Assembly (NCBI GenBank): GCA_003022655.1
Contig: PXSX01000046.1
Span: 1-15,477 of the forward strand
Reading direction: 5' to 3'
Source of the DNA: Bacteroidetes bacterium QH_1_64_81
GTDB lineage: Bacteria; Bacteroidota; Rhodothermia; Rhodothermales; Salinibacteraceae
Length of the DNA: 15,477 nucleotides
The translations under genes and the position numbers were made by a program. Positions 1 through 7,889 of the stretch are shown piece by piece. Numbering within the stretch: position 1 is the stretch's first letter; every line of letters begins with the position of its first letter. A model generated the notes under the pieces. The model did no database searches and was not told the origin of the DNA. It saw nothing but the letters and a program-made list of their open reading frames with translations.

Positions 1-762
1 ATTGACCTCGACGAAGAGCTGCTCGAGGATGCCCGCACCACGATCGAGCGCAACCTGTCCCGTCAGGTGGACAAGGACGCGATTACGTCTGACGCCAAGG
101 AGGCCACGCTCAATCGGCTCTCGCTCACGCCAGATACCGCTGAGGGGGTACAGTCGGTGGATCTCGTTGTGGAGGCGGTGCCGGAGGAGCAGCCCATCAA
201 GGCCGACGTGTTCGGCACACTTGACGCCCACGCCCCCGACGACGCGATCCTCGCCTCGAACACCTCGTCCATCTCCATCTCCTGGATCGCCGCGCAGACC
301 GAACGGCCCGAGCAGGTCATCGGCATGCACTTCTTCAACCCTGTGCCCGTCATGACGCTCGTGGAGGTGGTGCGCGGGCAGCGCACGAGCAATGCGACCT
401 ACGAGACGGTCGCCGAGGCGGCCGAGGATCTCGACAAGATTCCGGTGGCGGTGGAGGACTACCCCGGCTTCGTCTCGAACCGTGTCCTCATGCCGATGAT
501 TAACGAGGCGATTTTCTGCGTCATGGAGGGCGTGGCCGAGCCCGAGGACATCGACACAGTGATGGAGATGGGCATGAACCACCCGATGGGGCCGCTCACC
601 CTGGCGGACTTCATCGGCCTAGACGTGTGCCTGCACATCCTCGAGGTCCTGCACGACGAGCTGGGCGACGACAAGTACCGGCCGTGCCCGCTCCTGCGCC
701 GCAAGGTGACCGCCGGGCAGCTAGGACGGAAGACGGGGGAGGGGTTCTTCGAGTACGAGTGA
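1..762 (+). CDS. hbd: 3-hydroxybutyryl-CoA dehydrogenase (5' end outside window)
   Basis: Open from the first base to the TGA at 760-762, giving the last 253 residues. Homologues have about 280-295, so roughly 30-40 N-terminal residues with the GxGxxG part of the NAD-binding Rossmann fold lie upstream. The family oxidises or reduces 3-hydroxyacyl-CoA with NAD(P) in cytosolic fatty-acid, butanoate or polyhydroxyalkanoate metabolism. Visible signatures are SNTSSISI (catalytic-Ser region), GMHFFNPVPVM with the catalytic His, then LVEVVRG with its Glu partner, and the C-terminal domain block PGFVSNRVLMP followed by NHPMGPLTLADFIGLD with the conserved Asn. The protein ends in GRKTGEGFFEYE, the usual terminus of the single-domain enzyme, so it is not a fused FadB/FadJ. 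The ATG at 67 is internal. The gene converges on phoH. Substrate chain length cannot be read from the sequence. Confidence 0.9.
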   Translation: MDLDEELLEDARTTIERNLSRQVDKDAITSDAKEATLNRLSLTPDTAEGVQSVDLVVEAVPEEQPIKADVFGTLDAHAPDDAILASNTSSISISWIAAQTERPEQVIGMHFFNPVPVMTLVEVVRGQRTSNATYETVAEAAEDLDKIPVAVEDYPGFVSNRVLMPMINEAIFCVMEGVAEPEDIDTVMEMGMNHPMGPLTLADFIGLDVCLHILEVLHDELGDDKYRPCPLLRRKVTAGQLGRKTGEGFFEYE

Positions 763-822
763 TTGGGGACGCTGACGGTCACTCTGCGCAGTCGCAAGTG
801 GTCCTCAGATCCGTTTTTGAAG

Positions 823-902
823 CGTGACTCGTGATGCGTGATTTTTGGATTCGTGTCCTCTCACGCATCATGCGTCACGTAACACGAATCATTCATCATG
901 CT
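823..902. repeat. Inverted heptanucleotide repeat between convergent genes; possible bidirectional terminator
   Basis: Three tandem 7-mers on the left (CGTGACT, CGTGATG, CGTGATT; 823-843) face a run of degenerate 7-mers on the right (TCACGCA, TCATGCG, TCACGTA, ACACGAA, TCATTCA, TCATGCT; 861-902). Together 823-841 and 861-879 form a 19-bp inverted repeat with 17 matches and a 19-nt loop. A second 9-bp pair, 848-856 with 882-890, interleaves with the first. The right array covers the phoH stop codon (889-891) and its last codons. Its place between two gene ends suits a two-way terminator, but there is no clean T-tract, so that role is inferred. Confidence 0.6.
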
Positions 903-1848
903 CCTCGTACGCGGCGATAATGTCCTGCACCAGGCGGTGGCGGGCCACGTCCTCGCGTTCCAGGTAGATGAATTCAATCCCGTCGATGCCCTCGAGGATG
1001 TGCTGCACCTGAATGAGCCCGCTCGCGCTCCGGTCCTGGAGGTCGGTTTGCGTGATGTCGCCCGTGACGATGGCCCGGCTCCGGGGACCGAGGCGTGTCA
1101 GAAACATCTTCATCTGCCCCGTAGTGGCGTTCTGCGCCTCGTCGAGAATGACGAACGAGGATTTGAGGGTGCGGCCCCGCATGTAGGCCAGCGGCACCAC
1201 CTCCACGCGGTCCTGCTCCAGAGATTCGGCCAGTTCGTCCCGCGGCATCATCTCGCCGAGCGCGTCGTACAGGGGCCGGAGGTAGGGTGCCACCTTCTCG
1301 TAGAAGTCGCCGGGCAGAAACCCGAGCTCCTCCCCGGCCTCCACGGCGGGGCGGGAGAGCACAATCCTGTTGACCTCGTGGTTGTTGAGCGCCGCCACGG
1401 CCATCGCCACCGCGACATAGGTCTTGCCCGTGCCCGCCGGTCCAATGGCGAACACCACGTCGTTGGCCGCGGCCGCCTGAACGAGATGCTCCTGGTTCTG
1501 AGAGCGAGGCTTGATCACCTCGCCGTCAGGGGTGGTGAGAATGGCGTCCCGACGCCCCGTCTCTGTGGGAGGAGCGGCCGAGGCGTCTTCTGAGTCGAAC
1601 AGCGCGAGGATCGTGTCGACATCTTCCTCGGTCAAGTGGTCGTTGCGGTCGAGCAGGGTCAGCATTTCATCGAAGACGCGCTCAACCTTGTGGAGGGTCG
1701 CCTCCTCCCCTTCGAGATGCACCTCTGTTCCCCGTGCCGCGATGTGGGCGTCCGGAAAGGCGTCTTCGATCTTCCGGAGGTAAACGTCGTTAAAGCCAAA
1801 CAGCAGCAGCGGATCGGCGCTTTCGATGCTCAGTTGTTTCTCGGGCAA
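889..1848 (-). CDS. phoH: PhoH family ATPase (PhoL/YbeZ-like)
   Basis: 319 residues, the normal length. Residues 1-70 form the small N-terminal KH-like region, followed by an acidic linker (about 85-100) and the P-loop ATPase domain. Walker A is GPAGTGKT (136-143) and Walker B is VILDEAQN (233-240). TGDITQTDL (262-270) and the terminal RHRLVQDII are also typical. The family is cytosolic and linked to RNA metabolism; YbeZ works with the endoribonuclease YbeY and ribosome maturation, but no ybeY is seen next to it here. The start is a TTG at 1846-1848, chosen because the protein then begins PEKQLSIES, as homologues do, and no in-frame ATG lies close upstream. It is divergent from dapF with a 133-bp gap. 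The exact cellular role remains uncertain for the family. Confidence 0.93.
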   Translation of the reverse strand: MPEKQLSIESADPLLLFGFNDVYLRKIEDAFPDAHIAARGTEVHLEGEEATLHKVERVFDEMLTLLDRNDHLTEEDVDTILALFDSEDASAAPPTETGRRDAILTTPDGEVIKPRSQNQEHLVQAAAANDVVFAIGPAGTGKTYVAVAMAVAALNNHEVNRIVLSRPAVEAGEELGFLPGDFYEKVAPYLRPLYDALGEMMPRDELAESLEQDRVEVVPLAYMRGRTLKSSFVILDEAQNATTGQMKMFLTRLGPRSRAIVTGDITQTDLQDRSASGLIQVQHILEGIDGIEFIYLEREDVARHRLVQDIIAAYEEHDE

Positions 1849-1981
1849 AGGGAGGGAGGAAGTCTGTGAAAAGCGAGTGCGTTTGGTGAGTATCTTGCGG
1901 CTCTTTACGCACGCCCGGCGCGGATCGTGCCGAGGGCCGAAGGAAGATCACGAGCTACCCACGTTCAGGTCGGATCGACAG

Positions 1982-2821
1982 ATGGTTTCGTTTGCTAAAA
2001 TGCAGGGGACGGGGAATGACTTCGTCGTCATTGATAACCGGACCTACCAGTTCTCGGACGCCGAGCTGTCGGCGTGTGCGGCCGAGTGGTGCCCGCGACG
2101 CTACGGCGTGGGGGCGGACGGCCTTCTGGCCCTCGATGAACCCGAGACCGCCGCGGCAGACTACCGGATGCATTACGTGAATGCCGACGGGTCCCGAGCG
2201 ACAATGTGTGGCAACGGCGCCCGTTGTCTCTTTCGGTTCGCCCGAACAGTTGGTTTCGAGCAGACCGAGCTCGCGTTTGATACCGACGCGGGGCTGTACC
2301 GCGCCCGGCAGGAAGGCGACCCCCAGAATGCCGTCCGGCTCTTTGTTCCTGACGTCACCGACGTGCGGACCGAGGTCACGCTCGATCGGCCCGTGCCCGA
2401 GCCGATTCACGCGCTGCACTACGTCCATCCCGGCACGGAGCACTTGGTCGCCGAGGTGGACGACGTACACTCCGTCCCCGTTCAGGAATGGGGACCCCGG
2501 CTTCGCCACGATTCCCGCCTCGCCCCAGCAGGGGCCAACGTGAATTTCATCGAGCGCGGCGAAGATCGAAACGTGTCCCTCCGCACCTACGAAAAGGGAG
2601 TTGAGGCCGAAACGCCCTCGTGCGGGACCGGGGTCCTGGCCGCGGCCGTGCTGATGGAGCGCCACGATCCCCTGGACGAGAACGACGCCGTGCGGGTCCA
2701 CACGACCGGGGGCACCCTTCGGGTGGGAAAAGCGAGCGTCGATCAATCGCCCCGGCGGTACCTCGAAGGCCCGGCGGTTTCGGTGTATCGGGGACGCGTG
2801 AAGCGACCGGACCCCGAATAA
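1982..2821 (+). CDS. dapF: Diaminopimelate epimerase
   Basis: 279 residues, near the usual 274. The enzyme converts LL- to meso-diaminopimelate, the last step before lysine and the direct source of the peptidoglycan cross-linking residue, in the cytosol and without cofactor. The two catalytic cysteines are seen in MCGNGARC (Cys76) and ETPSCGTG (Cys214). TGNDF (10-14) and NADGS (67-71) are family motifs, and ANVNFI (185-190) precedes the second half. The frame is open back to 1826, but the ATG at 1982 gives the standard N-terminus MVSFAKMQGTGND, and earlier starts would run antisense into phoH. It ends 48 bp before the convergent PpiD-like gene. No other lysine-pathway gene lies in the window. 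Confidence 0.96.
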   Translation: MVSFAKMQGTGNDFVVIDNRTYQFSDAELSACAAEWCPRRYGVGADGLLALDEPETAAADYRMHYVNADGSRATMCGNGARCLFRFARTVGFEQTELAFDTDAGLYRARQEGDPQNAVRLFVPDVTDVRTEVTLDRPVPEPIHALHYVHPGTEHLVAEVDDVHSVPVQEWGPRLRHDSRLAPAGANVNFIERGEDRNVSLRTYEKGVEAETPSCGTGVLAAAVLMERHDPLDENDAVRVHTTGGTLRVGKASVDQSPRRYLEGPAVSVYRGRVKRPDPE

Positions 2822-2822
2822 C

Positions 2823-2853
2823 CCCCCGCTAGTAGCCCAGTGCTCAACGGGGG
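2823..2853. terminator. Weak hairpin between convergent dapF and the PpiD-like gene
   Basis: CCCCCG (2823-2828) pairs with CGGGGG (2848-2853) across a 19-nt loop, immediately after the dapF stop and 17 bp beyond the stop of the opposing gene. There is no T-run on either side, so a terminator role is a guess from position. Confidence 0.25.
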
Positions 2854-2869
2854 AGGATCGGCGTGCTCA

Positions 2870-4945
2870 TTACCGCATCTGTGTCCGATTGTCCATGATC
2901 GTCGCGTCTTCCTTCAGGGCCGAGAGCCAATCGGACGTGGCCTGTTTGCGGCGCTGCTTCAGAAGTTGCTTGCGGATCTGTTGGCGCTGCTGTTCGGTGA
3001 GCGGAGGGGGGGTATTTTTCTCCGTCACCTCCACGACGAACGCAGCGTTTTCGCCCTCCACGACCCCTGATGTCTCCCCGACCTCGAGGCCAAACACGGC
3101 CCCGACGAACTTCGGCTCGCGACCAAGGCCCGGAACAGTCTCGGTCGAGTACGTGACGTCGGACTGGGTGCGCATTTGGGTGCCGAGGACGTTCGGAAGC
3201 GCATCGAACCCGTTCTGGCTCAGGGCTCGCTCCATGCGCCGACCCTGGACCTCGCGCTTCTTTTGCAGCGCGACCTTCGGACGGATCTGAGACTTCACGT
3301 CGCTGAAGGACCGATGTCCTTCGGGCGTCACGTCCGTTACGCGGGCGACGACGAACTTGTCACTCAGCTCCGTCACCTCACTGATGTCTCCGGCCGAGGC
3401 ATTTTCTAGAAACCGCGACAGGGCCGGGCTCTCGCCGATGCCTGGAAACGAAGATTGGTTGGTTTCGACCTGTACCTCCTGCACCGTAAGGTCGAGCCGC
3501 TGGGCCTCCTCGCGGAAGTTTCCGTTCTCCTCCGCAAAGTATGCCAGGTCGCCGAGCGTGCTCTCCTTGTCCGACAGGGTGGCCTGGCTCGGGGTTAGAT
3601 TGTACGCCAGGTCGGCCATCTGGACGGCCTGGGACGCCCGGGCCTCCACCCGAACTAGGTGGTACCCAAACTCCGAGCGAATGGGACCGACGAGGGCACC
3701 GGGCTCCGCCCCGAAGACGGCGTCCCCGAACGCGTCGACCATGCTTCCTTCGGCAAACCATCCGAGGTCTCCTCCCTCAGCGGCCGATTGGTCGTCGGAG
3801 TACCGCCGGGCCATCTCGGCAAACGAGGCTGCGCCCGATTCGATCGAGTCCCGGAGGGCCTGCAGCCGTCCCCTCTTTTCCGAGTCGGCCTGGTCGGTTT
3901 TCAGCAGGATGTGCCGGGCGTGGGCGTATTGGGTCTCGGCGGGGCGGGTGTCGCGGATCTTGATGAGATGGGCCTGGCCGCCCCCGAACACGGGACCGAC
4001 GATCCGGCCGGGCTCAGGATTGGCGTACACCGAGTCGGCCACCCGTGCGTTCATCTGGTCCGCCGTCTTGTACTCGCTCGAAAAGTCGTTGTCCGACGCG
4101 TTATTGAGCAGGAAGAGCGAGTCGCTCTCTGTCGTGGCAAAGTCTTCACGGAGCTCGTCGAGATCACTCGCGATGTTGGAGGAGTCCTCTGCGGTCGCTT
4201 CTTTCGAGGTGGTGGCGTACTTCAGCGTAGCGGTCCGTTCGCGCTTAAAGTCCTCCTTGTTGTTATCGTAGTAGGAGCGAAGGTCCGACTCCGACACCGA
4301 AACGGAATCGTCCGGAACCTGGGCGTATCGAAGAGACACGTAACGGGCCGAGGCCGACGTATTCTGGCGGCGGTGGTAATTTTCGACGTCCTGTTCAGAC
4401 ACCTGAATTGTCGCCTGGACGAGCGAGGTCATCTTCCGCTGCCGACGCTGCCGGCGCAGGTACTCTTCGATCTTCAGCCACTGCGACTCCCGCTGCGGAT
4501 CTTGTGCCATGTTTTGGAGCAGCTGGTAGTTGATCTGTCCGGTCGAGTCCGCGAATTGCTTGCGGATGAGGGGGTGGGGGTTCTCCCCAAAAACCATCGA
4601 CTCGACTTCGGAATCAGTGACCGAGATGCCCAGGCGGGTCATCTCCTGTTCGAGCAGTTTTTGATCGACCACCTGATCATAGGCGCGATCGCGGATCCGG
4701 CTCTGCATTTGGGGATTCATGGTTCCGCCGAGTTGCTGCTGAAACCGTTCGCGCACGCGCTTGACAACCTGCTGGTATTCCTCTTGCTGAATGGGCGCGC
4801 CGTTTACCGTGGCAACGTTACGATCCGGCTGATTCATCGCCGAAAACACGTCGGAGTCCTGGAGGGTCCAGATGATGCCGAACGAGAGTACGAGAATCCA
4901 GAGAATCACTCCGGTATTCTGCCGGAGCGTGTTCATCGCGCCCAT
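2870..4945 (-). CDS. ppiD: Membrane-anchored SurA/PpiD-like peptidyl-prolyl cis-trans isomerase
   Basis: 691 residues, slightly longer than E. coli PpiD (about 620). A single N-terminal membrane helix (about 12-28, in GVILWILVLSFGIIW) anchors it with the rest outside the cytoplasmic membrane. A SurA_N-type chaperone region starts at VATVNGAPIQQEEY (44-57). The parvulin (PpiC) domain is at about 338-436, from YAHARHILLKTD through GGDLGWFAEGSM to FGYHLVRV. A second, degenerate helical and beta region fills the C-terminus, as in PpiD. The family helps fold newly exported proteins. The ATG at 4943-4945 was chosen; an ATG three codons later is equally possible. The tail from about 640 is rich in Gln, Lys and Arg. 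The gene is divergent from the MtfA-like gene and appears monocistronic. Confidence 0.88.
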   Translation of the reverse strand: MGAMNTLRQNTGVILWILVLSFGIIWTLQDSDVFSAMNQPDRNVATVNGAPIQQEEYQQVVKRVRERFQQQLGGTMNPQMQSRIRDRAYDQVVDQKLLEQEMTRLGISVTDSEVESMVFGENPHPLIRKQFADSTGQINYQLLQNMAQDPQRESQWLKIEEYLRRQRRQRKMTSLVQATIQVSEQDVENYHRRQNTSASARYVSLRYAQVPDDSVSVSESDLRSYYDNNKEDFKRERTATLKYATTSKEATAEDSSNIASDLDELREDFATTESDSLFLLNNASDNDFSSEYKTADQMNARVADSVYANPEPGRIVGPVFGGGQAHLIKIRDTRPAETQYAHARHILLKTDQADSEKRGRLQALRDSIESGAASFAEMARRYSDDQSAAEGGDLGWFAEGSMVDAFGDAVFGAEPGALVGPIRSEFGYHLVRVEARASQAVQMADLAYNLTPSQATLSDKESTLGDLAYFAEENGNFREEAQRLDLTVQEVQVETNQSSFPGIGESPALSRFLENASAGDISEVTELSDKFVVARVTDVTPEGHRSFSDVKSQIRPKVALQKKREVQGRRMERALSQNGFDALPNVLGTQMRTQSDVTYSTETVPGLGREPKFVGAVFGLEVGETSGVVEGENAAFVVEVTEKNTPPPLTEQQRQQIRKQLLKQRRKQATSDWLSALKEDATIMDNRTQMR

Positions 4946-5062
4946 GGAGACGGGGGAGGGTTGGTGAGAGAAGAAGCGCCGTACCGAGAGACTCTCTTGA
5001 CGGTGATGTAAACTCCTTCACTGTACCTTCTGTCTGAGAGAATTGTTCGGCCAGAAGAGGGG

Positions 5063-5090
5063 TTGCGAACCGGTTTTCTGACTGTCTAAA
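5063..5090 (+). promoter_or_regulatory. Candidate promoter for the MtfA-like gene
   Basis: TTGCGA (5063-5068) and TCTAAA (5085-5090) are separated by 16 bp, a loose sigma-70-like pair about 120 bp before the ATG at 5214. It lies in the 268-bp divergent gap (4946-5213), where I see no gene, RNA or strong hairpin. The match is poor and the -10 is weak, so chance is a real possibility. Confidence 0.2.
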
Positions 5091-5213
5091 CCCGACCCCC
5101 GACGAGAGGGGCACACGGAGGCAAGTCCCCCGTTTCTCTTATCCCGGGTGCAAGCTCCCCACGGGTACTGTTCCTCTCGGACGCTCCACAATTCGTCCTC
5201 TCACGCTCCTGTC

Positions 5214-6038
5214 ATGCACGTCGCTCGGCGCTCATCCCTGATCACCACCGGGCTTCTCGCCCTCATTATCGGGGGTGGCGTGGGCCTAATCGGGCATGAG
5301 GTGACCTCGGTCGGCCCCGTGCTCGGCCTCGTGCCGGTCGTGGTCATTCTCCTGGTGGGGCTCCGGCGGCCCTGGCGCCGCTGGCGACTGGTCCAGCGAG
5401 AGCTCTCGCCGGAACGGCGCCGCTGGCTCCGGGCACACGTGCCGCTCTACCGAACACTGGACGAGGAGGGCCGGGCCCGCTTCGACCGAGACGTCCAGTT
5501 CGTGCTCGACGAATATTCATTCGAGGGGGTGCGGGACGTTGCTGTCACGGACACGTTGCGACTCAGCGTCGCGGCAGGCATCGCCGCGCTTTTGCACGGA
5601 CGACCGTCCTGGGAGCTTCCCGGCAGTCGGTCGGTCCTGTTTTACCCGGAGCGCTTCGATGAGACGTACCACGAGAACATCACGGCCAGCTACGACGGCA
5701 TGGCCCACCAGCAGGGGCCCATCATTTTGGATGGGGTGCCGTCCCTGGTCGATCCGGTATCGGCCCCGGACTGGCAGTCCCTCGTGCGGGAGGAGATGCG
5801 TCGGGTGCGGCGTGGGCGCTCGCTGCTTCGCCCGTACGCCGCCGAGGCGCCATCTGAGTTCTTTGCGGTCGCCGTCGAGCATTTCTTCGAGCAGCCCGAC
5901 GCGATGGCCCGGCAGCACGACGAGCTATTTCGCGCCCTGGTGTCGTTTTTTCGCCTGGATCCGCGCAGCGGCACCGTGCTCGATCCGTCCGAAGGCTCCC
6001 TCGCAGACGCGCTAGAGGACGAGGCCCCAGCTACGTGA
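5214..6038 (+). CDS. mtfA: MtfA-family (M90) protein lacking the HEXXH zinc site
   Basis: 274 residues from the ATG at 5214; a GTG at 5148 would add 22 unlikely residues. Two predicted membrane helices (about 8-26 and 34-48) are followed by the MtfA-like domain: LRAHVPLYRTLDEEGRARF, then SVLFYPERF, MAHQQGPIILD and EFFAVAVEHFFEQP. MtfA is a zinc metallopeptidase (E. coli MtfA acts on the glucose regulator Mlc). The family carries HExxH plus about 30 flanking residues between the GPIIL and VPSL-type segments, and a third ligand Glu in the AVxxExFF block. Here GPIILD (168-173) runs straight into GVPSL (174-178), so HExxH is absent, although the Glu (222) remains. No other frame supplies it. As written the protein should not bind catalytic zinc. 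Family assignment is fairly sure; function is unknown. It overlaps the next gene tail to tail by 8 bp. Confidence 0.75.
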   Translation: MHVARRSSLITTGLLALIIGGGVGLIGHEVTSVGPVLGLVPVVVILLVGLRRPWRRWRLVQRELSPERRRWLRAHVPLYRTLDEEGRARFDRDVQFVLDEYSFEGVRDVAVTDTLRLSVAAGIAALLHGRPSWELPGSRSVLFYPERFDETYHENITASYDGMAHQQGPIILDGVPSLVDPVSAPDWQSLVREEMRRVRRGRSLLRPYAAEAPSEFFAVAVEHFFEQPDAMARQHDELFRALVSFFRLDPRSGTVLDPSEGSLADALEDEAPAT

Positions 6039-7272
6039 CGGGCCCGGCGGCCTCGACCGAGACGGAGCGGTACTTCCCCGTGGACATGGCCGTCTCAATG
6101 GCGTCGAAGGTCCGGTCGATCTCCTCAAGGGTATTCCAGACGAACGGCGCCATGCGCACAACCTCGTCCCGTCGGCTGTCGGTGTAGACGGCGCGTTGCT
6201 TGAGGTAGGCGGTGAGGCGTTCGGCCTCGGGCACTTCGAGGAGGACCATGGCATTGCGTTCCTCGAGCCTTCGGGGAGAACGGAGAGGGATGTCGAGGGT
6301 GTCCGCGTGTGTGATGGCGCGGTCGGTCAGCGCTCGCGAATGGTCGCGGACGGCGTCGAGCCCAAGGTCGAGAAGGATGCGGACCCCTTCCACCGCGTGG
6401 TACATGGGGGCCACGGCGGTCGTCCCGCCCAGGAACCGGCGGCGAACGTCGGGGTGCGGCTCGGGCTCGGGCCGAAACTCGAAGGGAGCTGCGTCGCCGA
6501 ACCACCCGGTGAGGCGGGGCGTCAGCTCCAGCCCGTCCCGAACGTACAGGAAGGTGTTTCCCGACGAGCCGGAGGCTTCCTTGAGGAGGCCGCCGACGTA
6601 CAAGTCACAGCCGAGCTCCGCGACGTCGATCGGGCGAGAGGCTGCGGCGTGATAGCCGTCCAGCAGGAAAAGCCCATCGTGAGCGTGCACGCGCTGCGCC
6701 ACCTCCTGTAGGAACGCCGTTGGCAGCCGGGCGCCGGTGGTGAAGCCTACGTGGCTGAGCGCGACCAGAGCGGTCTCGGGACCAATGGCGTCAAGCAGTG
6801 CTGCCTGGTCCACGCGGTGATTCTTCGTCCCGCCCACCTCCCGAGGGACCAGGTCCCGGAGGTGGCTCCACTGCTGCACGCTGTGCAGAACGGACGGGAA
6901 CGCAGTTTCCGGGACGAGGACATCGGTCCCCCGGGCGGCGACTTCTGGACTCGACAGGAGACACTGGACGGTCCAGTGCACGCTCGGTTGGAGGATGCAG
7001 GTACCTGGCTCGGTACCCAGAAGGGGGGCAATGAACTGATCGCCGAGGTAGGTGGGAAGGGTCCACCACCCCACTGCCTCGCCGCTTTCGGGGCGCCAGT
7101 GGTTCGGCACCTCGTTCCAGGCATCCACCCCGAACCGCCGCCAGTCTTCCGTAAAGTGCTCCATCATGACCGGGACCCGCTCGGGCTGGAGGCCGTGCGT
7201 GAAGGCCCGAAGCTCGATCGCATCGGGCTCACTGGGGAACCGGTACGCAGAGGGAAGCGGCGGCGCCGACAT
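6031..7272 (-). CDS. Kynureninase-like PLP-dependent enzyme (aminotransferase class V fold)
   Basis: 413 residues from the ATG at 7270-7272. The frame is open to 7560, but that extension is Arg- and Pro-rich and unlike a protein N-terminus. The likely PLP residues are Asp205 in LFLLDGYHAA and the Schiff-base Lys231 in YVGGLLKEASG. The segments VPETAFPSVLHSVQQW and the C-terminal DEVVRMAPFVWNTLEEID match the kynureninase group better than cysteine desulfurases. Kynureninase splits kynurenine or 3-hydroxykynurenine to anthranilates in tryptophan breakdown, but no other gene of that path is present, so the substrate is open. It could instead be an uncharacterised class V lyase or epimerase. The 7273-7512 region upstream holds no gene I can support, only a small hairpin at 7381-7395 (ACGACC/GGTCGT). 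Confidence 0.8.
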   Translation of the reverse strand: MSAPPLPSAYRFPSEPDAIELRAFTHGLQPERVPVMMEHFTEDWRRFGVDAWNEVPNHWRPESGEAVGWWTLPTYLGDQFIAPLLGTEPGTCILQPSVHWTVQCLLSSPEVAARGTDVLVPETAFPSVLHSVQQWSHLRDLVPREVGGTKNHRVDQAALLDAIGPETALVALSHVGFTTGARLPTAFLQEVAQRVHAHDGLFLLDGYHAAASRPIDVAELGCDLYVGGLLKEASGSSGNTFLYVRDGLELTPRLTGWFGDAAPFEFRPEPEPHPDVRRRFLGGTTAVAPMYHAVEGVRILLDLGLDAVRDHSRALTDRAITHADTLDIPLRSPRRLEERNAMVLLEVPEAERLTAYLKQRAVYTDSRRDEVVRMAPFVWNTLEEIDRTFDAIETAMSTGKYRSVSVEAAGPVT

Positions 7273-7512
7273 GACGACCTGTTGGCCGATGAGTGTCTCT
7301 TCGAGGGGGGCGCACCACTCCCGCTGTCGCCGTGGCGGGGTAGTGCGCCAACATCTCTGGGCCTGCTCGGCGAACGGACGACGACCTGTGGTCGTGGGCC
7401 CCGCCCCTTCGGGAAGACTCGCCGAAAGGCATGCCGGGTGCCCTCCGTCCGTCGTCTCCAGTGTGGACACTCGACGAAGCGGAAAGGATTCTTGCCCTAC
7501 AGGCCCAGACGC

Positions 7513-7548
7513 AAAAAGCTCCTCCCACGCGACGGCGGAAGGAGCTTT
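7513..7548 (-). terminator. Intrinsic terminator of the rplU-rpmA operon
   Basis: On the minus strand AAAGCTCCT (7548-7540) pairs perfectly with AGGAGCTTT (7523-7515), and the T-run continues to 7513. It begins 30 bp after the rpmA stop. Stem, loop and T-tract all fit a Rho-independent terminator. Confidence 0.85.
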
Positions 7549-7577
7549 GCTGTGGAGCAAAATGGGACGAGCAGAAG

Positions 7578-7838
7578 TTATGCCTCCTCAGGCACGATGT
7601 GCACGTACTTCCGGTCGCCGCCGCTCCGGGAAAACTTCACGACGCCGTGGTCCTTGGCAAAGAGCGTGTCGTCGCTCCCACGGCCGACATTGTGCCCGGG
7701 GTGAAACTTGGTGCCCCGTTGGCGAACGATAATGCTTCCGGAGTGCACGAATTCTCCGCCGTACGCTTTTACGCCGAGATAGCTGGGGTTGGAGTCGCGC
7801 GTGTTCTCCGTCGACCCCATCGCTTTCTTGTGAGCCAT
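7578..7838 (-). CDS. rpmA: 50S ribosomal protein L27
   Basis: 86 residues, the usual size. It starts [16 protein letters not shown] and carries the diagnostic block [17 protein letters not shown], followed by [15 protein letters not shown]27 sits near the peptidyl-transferase centre of the large subunit, where its N-terminus reaches the tRNA ends. The protein begins directly with MAHKK, without the cleavable N-terminal extension found in Firmicutes. It is the second gene of an operon with rplU, 51 bp downstream, and is followed by a clear terminator. Confidence 0.98.
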   Translation of the reverse strand: MAHKKAMGSTENTRDSNPSYLGVKAYGGEFVHSGSIIVRQRGTKFHPGHNVGRGSDDTLFAKDHGVVKFSRSGGDRKYVHIVPEEA

Positions 7839-7889
7839 GACAACCTTTCAGTGTTTGGTTCGCAGATCAGTGCGGCAAGGGGCGCAGGG

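Noticed and set aside
898..1593. 231-residue plus-strand frame opposite phoH
   Set aside because: The phoH frame carries Walker A and B motifs; this one has a His/Arg-rich shadow composition.
3659..5011. 450-residue open frame on the plus strand opposite the PpiD-like gene
   Set aside because: Antisense shadow of a well-supported gene in GC-rich DNA; no recognisable motif.
7273..7560. In-frame 96-residue extension of the kynureninase-like protein
   Set aside because: Arg/Pro-rich, overlaps the rpmA terminator, and the normal N-terminus begins at 7272.
6751..7704. 317-residue plus-strand open frame opposite the kynureninase-like gene
   Set aside because: Antisense shadow; composition and lack of motifs do not suggest a protein.
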